From NCBI GenBank assembly GCA_002691185.1, contig NZHB01000020.1, positions 1-7,212 of the forward strand: a DNA stretch of 7,212 bases. Direction: 5' to 3'. This document shows positions 1-5,607 of the stretch, piece by piece. This DNA comes from SAR116 cluster bacterium. GTDB taxonomy: Bacteria > Pseudomonadota > Alphaproteobacteria > Puniceispirillales > Marisalimonadaceae. The translations under genes were made by a program, and so were the position numbers. The notes under the pieces are model-generated. The model saw only the letters and a list, made by a program, of their open reading frames with translations. It was not told the origin of the DNA and did no database searches. Positions within the stretch are counted from its first letter, which is position 1. Each line of letters begins with the position of its first letter.

Positions 1-29
1 TTGCAGTATTGTAAACCGTCTATAAGCAT
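1..29 (-). CDS. 5' end of a second, divergent M19-like gene (partial)
   Basis: Reading the minus strand from an ATG at 29-27 gives MLIDGLQYC plus the first two bases (AA) of a tenth codon, then the window ends. These nine residues are identical to the N-terminus of the M19-like protein that starts at 179 on the plus strand. 24 of 29 bases match and all five differences are synonymous, so this is a diverged coding copy and not a chance inverted repeat. The next codon would be Asn or Lys; Asn would match the paralog. Like its partner, it lacks the HxD metal-binding pair expected in this N-terminal stretch of M19 peptidases. Only nine codons are visible, so whether the rest of the gene is intact is unknown. 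Confidence 0.8.
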
Positions 30-40
30 TATTTATAATT

Positions 41-46
41 AACATA
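41..46 (-). promoter_or_regulatory. Candidate -10 box for the leftward M19-like paralog
   Basis: TATGTT read on the minus strand (46 to 41), the same distance from the ATG at 29 as its twin at 162-167 is from the ATG at 179. It is part of the mirrored TATGTTA block, which is the longest identical run outside the 20-bp arms. Confidence 0.35.
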
Positions 47-55
47 ATTGTAAGG

Positions 56-152
56 TTTATTAAAAGATAAACTTTTACATATAAATAACTTTTTATAAAC
101 TTTCAATATGAAATTTTGTTTTTTTAAAAATTAAAGTTTATCTTTTAATAAA
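56..152. repeat. Perfect 20-bp inverted repeat, 57-bp spacer
   Basis: The arms are 56-75 and 133-152, and each is the exact reverse complement of the other. Each arm ends exactly 26 nt from its facing start codon. Each also contains a smaller dyad, AAAG-N5-CTTT (63-75 and 133-145), the sort of spacing bound by a dimeric repressor or activator on one face of the helix. The bases between the arms do not pair convincingly, apart from a TTTCA-ATA-TGAAA palindrome at 101-113 that is off centre. The likely role is a pair of operator sites giving the two genes the same control. A cruciform or a relic of the inverted duplication are alternatives. Confidence 0.85.
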
Positions 153-161
153 TTCATCAAG

Positions 162-167
162 TATGTT
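162..167 (+). promoter_or_regulatory. Candidate -10 box for the rightward M19-like operon
   Basis: TATGTT, 11 nt from the ATG at 179, is conserved at the mirrored place on the other side of the spacer (46-41, minus strand) although most flanking bases differ. Conservation at equal distance from two diverged start codons is the main support. It predicts a leader of only a few bases. Sequence alone cannot prove transcription initiation here. Confidence 0.4.
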
Positions 168-178
168 ATTTTTTTTTT

Positions 179-1156
179 ATGTTAATAGATGGTTTACAGT
201 ATTGCAATTGGTCTGAAAAAATATTTAGAGAATGGCGTGCCTCTAATATAACAGCTGTTCACGTTACAATCTCATACCACGAGCAATTTAGAGAGACTGT
301 TTCTAATTTTGAAAAATGGAACAATTGGTTCGAAAAGTTTCCTGACTTGATTATGCCTGCCTATTACGCACAAGATGTCGAAAATGCAAAGACCCTAAAT
401 AAAACAGCGGTAATATTTGGATTTCAAAATCCTTCCCCAATTGAAGATGATATTGGCCTAGTAGAAATACTTCATAGGCTTGGTGGAAGATTTATGCAGC
501 TTTCCTATAATAACCAATCCTTATTAGCAACTGGTTGTTATGAGGCTAACGACCCTGGAATTACTAGAATGGGCAAAGAAGTTATTAAAGAGATGAATAG
601 AGTTGGAATGGTAGTAGACATGTCTCATTCTTCTGAGAGATCAACTTTTGAAGCAATGGAAATCTCAAAAAGACCAATCGTAATAAGTCATGCTAACCCT
701 TCTTTTTGGCATCCAGCTAAAAGAAACAAATCAAACGAAATATTATTAAAATTATCTGAAACAAATGGTTTCCTTGGTTTTTCATTATATCCACACCATT
801 TAAATAATGGCAGCAATTGTAAGCTCGAGGATTTTTGTACAATGATTGCTAAAACGGCTGATTTAATGGGAGTGGATCATATCGGTTTTGGTTCAGATTT
901 ATGTCAAGATCAACCTGATTCTATAGTTGAATGGATGAGGGTTGGTAAGTGGACTAAAAAAATAGATTATGGTGAAGGATCTGCCTCTAACCCTGGGTTT
1001 CCTGAAATGCCTAATTGGTTTAGAGACAATAGAGACTGGCACAATATCCTACAAGGGTTAAAAAAAATTGGCTTTAATGATGAAGAAGTTAAAAAAATTA
1101 AAGGTGAAAACTGGTTAAATTTTTTTAAAAAATCATTTACTCCTATTTCAAAATGA
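179..1156 (+). CDS. Peptidase M19 (renal dipeptidase)-like protein with degenerate metal site
   Basis: A 325-residue protein with the layout of M19 membrane/renal dipeptidases, which are TIM-barrel amidohydrolase relatives of about 320-400 residues. Recognisable blocks are VVDMSHSS (145-152, His150), ISHANPSF (169-176, His171), KRN with Arg182, GFGSD (236-240, Asp240) and GENWL (309-313). These correspond to human dipeptidase His198, His219, Arg230, Asp288 and the C-terminal GGNxL block. The N-terminal DGHND zinc motif is IDGLQY here, so His20 and Asp22 equivalents are Leu and Tyr. The bridging-Glu block reads IFGFQN (79-84), with Phe80 where Glu125 is expected, and the His152 equivalent is Tyr110. 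It is therefore unlikely to be an ordinary two-zinc dipeptidase and may bind one metal or have another role. No signal peptide or membrane segment is present, so it is probably cytoplasmic. It starts without a Shine-Dalgarno sequence and overlaps the next gene by 4 bp. Family assignment is firm; activity is unknown. Confidence 0.85.
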   Translation: MLIDGLQYCNWSEKIFREWRASNITAVHVTISYHEQFRETVSNFEKWNNWFEKFPDLIMPAYYAQDVENAKTLNKTAVIFGFQNPSPIEDDIGLVEILHRLGGRFMQLSYNNQSLLATGCYEANDPGITRMGKEVIKEMNRVGMVVDMSHSSERSTFEAMEISKRPIVISHANPSFWHPAKRNKSNEILLKLSETNGFLGFSLYPHHLNNGSNCKLEDFCTMIAKTADLMGVDHIGFGSDLCQDQPDSIVEWMRVGKWTKKIDYGEGSASNPGFPEMPNWFRDNRDWHNILQGLKKIGFNDEEVKKIKGENWLNFFKKSFTPISK

Positions 1157-2856
1157 ACAGCTACCAATCAAAAATAAGTTTTAAAGATGACTACCCTCTG
1201 AGACATCCCGCAAATGTTATGAAGTTAGATAGGTTAGGAAGCTTTCATCAAACACGTTTATCCTTTTCACGCCAACTAATCGAAGAGCTAATTTCAAATA
1301 ATTGGAAAACTAAAATTATAAAATGGAATATTAATTCCATAGGTACTGGCAACGCTGTCATAAAAATATCTTCAAAAGAAAGAATTTATTCTCTTGTAGT
1401 TTTTTGTCATCAAATAAATGATGATGAAAGAAGTGACAGGGTTATTGCTGAAAAGTGGGATATGACTTTTTCACTTTTTTTAGGAATGCCATCTAAAGAA
1501 GAATTAGATGAAATGTCAAAAAACTTAAAAATACAAGAATTAGGTAGGCACCTTCCTAAACAATTAACCCTTAGTAGAGCCAACAAATCAGTAAGAGTTT
1601 TTAATTCAGTTTTAAATAATTTATCAGAAGGAAAACAACCTGATAAGAAAATGATTAACAATATTGGCTATCTTGTGAGAACAACAGCTGTATATGGCAA
1701 TGGTAAATTTGGCATTGCTGATTATTTACCTGAAACAAATGACAACCCCTTAAACAAGCCTTTTCAGGCAGAAATGTTAACGGTTTATCTAATTAGATAT
1801 TTTTCAATAGAACTAGTTAATTATTTAGCTAAAGAAAAAGGAAAAGATAAATCTATTACTTTATCAAATGAAATTTCGAAACATGTTGGTGTTGGAAATG
1901 CAACAGGTTTAGGAATGGCACCATTTTTAATTAATCATCAAAAACTCATACATAAATGGATACAGGCTCGCGAAACAGCCATTTCGAGGGTGTTGTCTAT
2001 AAAAAAATTGAGCACATATAATCAAACTAAAATTTTTAATCTTATCGAAAGAGCGTATTTATATACAACACAATGGAATGTAGATGATGTAATTCAATTC
2101 AAAAGGATAAACGTCCTTAGAAAGGAACTAAAAGATATTTCAAATAATAAAAGTTTGAATGGCCTTTTGAATAACGATTACCCACTACAAAATGTTTATT
2201 TACATTTTATAAATAAAATAAGTATCGAAACTCAAGAAATTCTTAATTCAATATTTATTGAACCCTTTCCTGAACTATTAGACGATTTAACCAATGAAAT
2301 GGGAACTGATGAACAAAATACTGTTACAATAGGTTATAATGTTAACGAATTAATAAAAATTATCAAAGATAAATATAGTTGGGCCCTAAAAATTGATATT
2401 AAGAACCCTGATGAAAATTTTTATTTTTGGTATACCTCTCAAGCTAAATTAGAGCCAAGATTAGGTACTACACAAATAGATCATGGTAAAGAAAAGCAAC
2501 TACCCTTTGATATCCCTCAACAAGTCCAAAATGCACTAAAAATTCTGACAAAGTTACCAGACGACATGACAGGAGCTGAAGCTATGATACTTCATCCTGA
2601 GATAAGAAATATTATAAAAAGAGTAATTATTAATGAGAATTTTCCGTTTAGCGAAATACAAAACAATTTAGTCGGTAAAAAAGTTAGACCTATAGACTTA
2701 CTTAGATGTAAATTAAGTTTTTTTGGAGCTACTAAATATGATCCTAAATCAAACTTATGGACACGAATTACGTTATTCCAAGGAGCTCCATTGCCACATC
2801 AACTCCAAGAGGAAAATGCAACCGAGTGGCTCTTCCCATACCTAGTTAATGCTTAA
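1153..2856 (+). CDS. Conserved-looking protein of unknown function, 567 aa
   Basis: I do not recognise a characterised family. The protein is soluble in appearance, basic, with no signal peptide, transmembrane helix or nucleotide-binding loop. Stretches dense in Gly, Pro, Arg, His and Trp look like conserved cores: a YPLRHPANVMKLDRL block (14-28) followed by SFHQTRLSF (30-38), TTAVYGNGKFG (177-187), GVGNATGLGMAPFL (246-259) running into NH and WIQARETA (269-276), and FWYTS with EPRLG (425-438). The central block with GLGMAPFLxNH and ARETA suggests a substrate-binding or catalytic pocket, but this is inference. The start overlaps the stop of the M19-like gene (ATGA) with no Shine-Dalgarno site, so translation is probably coupled. 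The downstream DUF3726-like gene begins 2 bp after its stop. The coupling argues that the three proteins act together, and the length and conserved-looking blocks argue against a spurious frame. Confidence 0.85.
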   Translation: MNSYQSKISFKDDYPLRHPANVMKLDRLGSFHQTRLSFSRQLIEELISNNWKTKIIKWNINSIGTGNAVIKISSKERIYSLVVFCHQINDDERSDRVIAEKWDMTFSLFLGMPSKEELDEMSKNLKIQELGRHLPKQLTLSRANKSVRVFNSVLNNLSEGKQPDKKMINNIGYLVRTTAVYGNGKFGIADYLPETNDNPLNKPFQAEMLTVYLIRYFSIELVNYLAKEKGKDKSITLSNEISKHVGVGNATGLGMAPFLINHQKLIHKWIQARETAISRVLSIKKLSTYNQTKIFNLIERAYLYTTQWNVDDVIQFKRINVLRKELKDISNNKSLNGLLNNDYPLQNVYLHFINKISIETQEILNSIFIEPFPELLDDLTNEMGTDEQNTVTIGYNVNELIKIIKDKYSWALKIDIKNPDENFYFWYTSQAKLEPRLGTTQIDHGKEKQLPFDIPQQVQNALKILTKLPDDMTGAEAMILHPEIRNIIKRVIINENFPFSEIQNNLVGKKVRPIDLLRCKLSFFGATKYDPKSNLWTRITLFQGAPLPHQLQEENATEWLFPYLVNA

Positions 2857-2858
2857 AG

Positions 2859-3473
2859 ATGTTAAATGTTTCATTAAATGAAATATATTCAGAAACTTAC
2901 AAAGCTTACAGAAGTGTAGGAATTGAATGGGGAATAGCAAAAGATGGAGCAAATTTATCAAGATGGTTGGCAGAACATAATTTTTACTTTCTTGGCTCCA
3001 TACTTAAAAATGCAGACCTTTACAAGACAGGTAAAATTTCACTGTCCTTAAAAAAAAACACTTTTAAAAAACCATTTAGTGCAGCTTTAATGGGCTTACT
3101 TTTAGTTGAGTATATCTCATCTGATAATGTAAAATGGCAAGGATATGTTTATGATTACAAATTCTTAATAGCTTCCATGGCAATCATTGCAAAAGAACAA
3201 AATATAAATTTAATATTAAAATGTAATAAAACGACTATTGCCTACACACTAGAAAAGAATATTTTCCTTCAAAAAGATAAAATAATTAATACCAATTACT
3301 TTTACTTAGAACCTTTCCATTTAAAAGAAAAGCTTAATCTTAACCACTTGGAGACTTTAAAAGCTTTACCTGTTACAAAAGTTAATAAAAATTGTTGGGA
3401 AAGATTAAAACTAATGGCATTTGAAACATACGTCCCAGAAAGCGAAACATCTAAAACGGGTGCTGGGTATTAA
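2859..3473 (+). CDS. DUF3726-like protein
   Basis: A 204-residue protein resembling DUF3726, a family of about 200 residues without known function that I associate with alphaproteobacteria. Matching features are the opening SLNEI (5-9), the GIEWGIAKDGANLSRWLAEH segment (21-40; the family has a Gly-x-x-Trp-Gly pattern followed by RWLA), and the C-terminal TYVPESETSKTGAG (190-203; the family has a TYVP-x-S/T-E-x-S block followed by a glycine-rich tail). The tail ends in Tyr204 right after GAG, so the last few residues usual in the family may be missing. No signal peptide is present. It is the last gene of the three-gene cassette, 2 bp after the 567-residue protein, and its stop codon overlaps the stop of the oppositely oriented racemase-like gene. 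Family call is by remembered motif pattern, not by a search. Confidence 0.7.
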   Translation: MLNVSLNEIYSETYKAYRSVGIEWGIAKDGANLSRWLAEHNFYFLGSILKNADLYKTGKISLSLKKNTFKKPFSAALMGLLLVEYISSDNVKWQGYVYDYKFLIASMAIIAKEQNINLILKCNKTTIAYTLEKNIFLQKDKIINTNYFYLEPFHLKEKLNLNHLETLKALPVTKVNKNCWERLKLMAFETYVPESETSKTGAGY

Positions 3474-4576
3474 AGTGTCTTAACAGCAAAGTCCTTTATA
3501 ACATCCTTATCTGGATCTAAGCCTAACCCTATAGTGTCAGGAGTTTTAAAAAAACCATCTTGGGGGGTAAAAATTTCTTTTGGATAAAGATATGCCTCAA
3601 AGTCTATAAAAAATCTCTCTAGTAAACCAGGGTTTGGCATTGACTGTGCCAAATGTAATGTAGCTAAAAAACCTGGTCCAAAATAAGGAGAGTGGGGCAT
3701 TACCTGTACACCATAAGTATCAGCAAGGTGATTGATTTTTTTGAATTCTGTAATACCACCAACTTTAGTAACACTTGGTTGTGCATAGTCTACAGCCTCA
3801 GCATCAAACATCTTTTTAAACTCAAATGACGTACAAGCGTTTTCTCCTGCAGCGATTGGTATAAAAGTATCAGCCCTTAAATTTGACAAGCTTTCAAAAT
3901 CCTCTGGTGGATTTATAGGTTCCTCAACCCAGTATAGAGAATACTCTTCCCAAGAATTAAGCATTTGTCTAGCTTCATCTTTTGTCCATGGACAATTTGT
4001 ATCCACCATTATTGGTATATCATCGCCCAAAATATTTCTTGCTGCCTTTACTTCTGAGGTAAAAACTTCGTGTAATTTAATATATTTATATCCTAAATTT
4101 TTTGCATATTGACATCTGTCCTGTACAGCTTCAGCATCTTCATAACGCCACAAACTTGCATATGCAGGCAATTTCTTTTCACCCACTGAACCTAGGAAAT
4201 TGCATAATGGTAAATTACTATGTTTAGCTACAATATCCCACAATGCTATATCTACAGCACTAATTGCAAAAATTGTTATTCCATATCTTCCGAAAAGATG
4301 AAGTTTCTTTTGTAATTCAAAGTTAATTTGTTGAACATCTAGTGGGTTTTTACCTATTAGATGGGGTTTAATCATAGTATTTATTGCTTCAGCCACCGCT
4401 CTTCTACAATGAAAAGCAAAAGCATCACCCCACCCTATTATACCAGTATCAGTTTCAATCTTAACTAAACAAAAATCTAGAGCATCAGCTTTTAAAAAAT
4501 TTGAAGATACTTTATTTTTTACACCAGTAGAAAAAGGTATTTTAAGTTCAAAAACCTCAATATTAGTTATTTTCAT
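3470..4576 (-). CDS. Mandelate racemase/muconate lactonizing enzyme family protein (enolase superfamily)
   Basis: A full-length (368 aa) enolase-superfamily protein: an N-terminal capping domain (about 1-125), then a beta/alpha barrel. Metal ligands are Asp192 (MVDTNC), Glu218 (WVEEP) and Glu245 (AAGEN). The mandelate racemase-type His-Asp dyad is Asp263 (VDYAQPSVTKVGG) and His295 (MPHSPYFGPG), with Glu320 in LLERF matching mandelate racemase Glu317. The second-strand motif is KLH (Lys167-Leu-His169) where classical mandelate racemase has KxK, so one of the two basic residues is His. These residues predict abstraction of a proton alpha to a carboxylate, as in acid-sugar dehydratases or epimerases. 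The substrate cannot be named. It ends a four-gene minus-strand operon, 18 bp after the small membrane protein, behind a G-rich possible ribosome site (minus strand of 4581-4589). Its stop overlaps the DUF3726-like stop by 4 bp. Confidence 0.92.
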   Translation of the reverse strand: MKITNIEVFELKIPFSTGVKNKVSSNFLKADALDFCLVKIETDTGIIGWGDAFAFHCRRAVAEAINTMIKPHLIGKNPLDVQQINFELQKKLHLFGRYGITIFAISAVDIALWDIVAKHSNLPLCNFLGSVGEKKLPAYASLWRYEDAEAVQDRCQYAKNLGYKYIKLHEVFTSEVKAARNILGDDIPIMVDTNCPWTKDEARQMLNSWEEYSLYWVEEPINPPEDFESLSNLRADTFIPIAAGENACTSFEFKKMFDAEAVDYAQPSVTKVGGITEFKKINHLADTYGVQVMPHSPYFGPGFLATLHLAQSMPNPGLLERFFIDFEAYLYPKEIFTPQDGFFKTPDTIGLGLDPDKDVIKDFAVKTL

Positions 4577-4594
4577 TATACCACCCCACTTGTT

Positions 4595-4798
4595 CTAATG
4601 AGCTTCATGATCTGCTAACCACTTAATAACTCTAGCAGATGGGTATAACCATAACAAACCTGCCAATATATATATTATCCAATCAAATAACCAAAAATAT
4701 CCTGTGATAAATTCAAATACATACATAAAAAAAGCAATATATAAAATTAATAGTGGGATAACTCCTATAACCACAATAAAATGGCGCCACCTTTTCAT
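4595..4798 (-). CDS. Small two-helix membrane protein, DUF2842-like
   Basis: A 67-residue protein with a basic start (MKRWRH), a first hydrophobic segment at about 7-29 and a second at about 37-57. It ends with a WLYPSARVIKWL pattern and a short charged tail. Length, helix spacing and the AGLLWLYP...IKWL ending resemble DUF2842, small inner-membrane proteins of unknown function known mainly from alphaproteobacteria. A good ribosome site supports translation: AGAGG on the minus strand (4812-4808), 9 nt before ATG. It sits 26 bp after the SDR and 18 bp before the racemase-like gene, inside a run of soluble catabolic enzymes, where it could aid transport or be a passenger. A small subunit of a transporter is an alternative. 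The gene is likely real; the family call is moderate. Confidence 0.65.
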   Translation of the reverse strand: MKRWRHFIVVIGVIPLLILYIAFFMYVFEFITGYFWLFDWIIYILAGLLWLYPSARVIKWLADHEAH

Positions 4799-4824
4799 TT
4801 AAATTGTCCTCTACAAATTTCTTA

Positions 4825-5607
4825 TTAACTTGGTATAAGTCCACCATCTACATTATATGACTGGCCCGTAATATTTCTTGCTCCAGAAGATGATAAAAAA
4901 ACTACCATAGCTGCAATATCTTCTGGATAATTTGGTCTTTGCAAAGGAATATCTCTTACATAATGTCTCATAATCTCTTCTTCTGATTTATTTTGTTCGA
5001 GAGATCTTTTTTTAACAATGTCTGATAAGATGTTTGTGTAGGTAATACCAGGACATATAGAATTTACGGTTATTTCATATTTGGCTAATTCCTGAGCAGC
5101 TGTTTTAGTTAAACTTATTACAGCACCTTTACTTGCAGCATAAATAGCATTAGAGACATCTACAAAACCTTTCCCCCCAACAGATGCCATATTTATAATT
5201 CTACCACCATTGTTTTGTTTTATCATCTGTTTGGCAGCTGCTTGTAGGCAAAAAAAGGTACCTTTTGCATTTACGTTATTAATCCAGTCCCAATCTTTTT
5301 CTGTTAAATCCATAATTCTAGATGTCCTAGTAACACCAGCATTATTCACCAAAATATCTAATGAACCAAAATTATTGACTGTATCCATTATCATTTTTTC
5401 TATCTCAGAACTCTTGGTGACATCCATTTCTATTGAAATTCCTTTACCATTATTTTCTAAAATAAAATTAAGAGTTTCTTTTGCTTCTTCTAGATTAATA
5501 TCTGCACATGCAACATTGTAATCAGCCTTGCTCATGGCTATTGCAATAGCTCTTCCAATACCGTTTCCAGCTCCTGTGATACATATGTTTTTAAAAACTT
5601 TAGACAG
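4825..5607 (-). CDS. Short-chain dehydrogenase/reductase (SDR), probable CTG start
   Basis: A classical SDR of 260 residues if begun at CTG (5607-5605). Features in that numbering: TGAGNGIG cofactor motif (11-18), Asp36 at the end of the second strand (favours NAD over NADP), NNAG (88-91), Asn113 in NVNAKG, catalytic Ser142, Tyr156 and Lys160 (YxxxK as YAASK), and the C-terminal NVDGG (252-256). The first ATG in frame (5535) would discard the whole glycine motif, so it cannot be the functional start. The frame is closed by TAA just upstream, and only CTG or weaker codons lie between. CTG gives a normal N-terminus (SKVFKNICITGAG) and lies 9 nt after AGAGG. The gene overlaps the VOC gene by 8 bp and is probably translationally coupled to it. 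It likely oxidises an alcohol or reduces a ketone in the same pathway as its operon partners; the substrate is unknown. Confidence 0.9.
   Translation of the reverse strand: MSKVFKNICITGAGNGIGRAIAIAMSKADYNVACADINLEEAKETLNFILENNGKGISIEMDVTKSSEIEKMIMDTVNNFGSLDILVNNAGVTRTSRIMDLTEKDWDWINNVNAKGTFFCLQAAAKQMIKQNNGGRIINMASVGGKGFVDVSNAIYAASKGAVISLTKTAAQELAKYEITVNSICPGITYTNILSDIVKKRSLEQNKSEEEIMRHYVRDIPLQRPNYPEDIAAMVVFLSSSGARNITGQSYNVDGGLIPS

Larger units (their letters stand above)
30..178. promoter_or_regulatory. Symmetric divergent control region between two M19-like paralogs
   Basis: This 149-bp spacer holds only 18 G or C bases and no credible coding sequence. Its midpoint (104) is also the midpoint of a perfect 20-bp inverted repeat. 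At mirrored positions, 12-17 nt before each ATG, both sides carry TATGTT (162-167 plus; 46-41 minus), which resembles a sigma-70 -10 box. If so, the transcripts would start only a few bases before the ATG. This fits the absence of a Shine-Dalgarno sequence: the right-hand ATG follows a run of ten T. A -35 hexamer about 17 bp further upstream would fall inside the inverted-repeat arm. The promoter reading is inference; the symmetry and base content are seen directly. Confidence 0.6.

Noticed and set aside
56..152. Rho-independent terminator or attenuator hairpin
   Set aside because: The stem would be almost entirely A/T with a 57-nt loop, and the element sits between divergent starts and not after a gene, so an operator or duplication relic is more likely.
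30..178. Terminal inverted repeats of an insertion sequence
   Set aside because: There is no transposase and no target-site duplication, and the repeat arms face each other between two starts of the same gene family.
967..1167. Minus-strand gene of 66 codons, and the similar 83-codon frame at 1410-1661
   Set aside because: Both are antisense to well-supported genes in the plus-strand cassette and show no family features.
5210..5521. Plus-strand gene of 103 codons
   Set aside because: It is antisense to the well-supported SDR and has no ribosome site or recognisable content.
4825..5535. SDR beginning at the first ATG (5535)
   Set aside because: That start would remove the first strand and the TGxxxGxG cofactor motif, which are encoded in the same open frame directly upstream.
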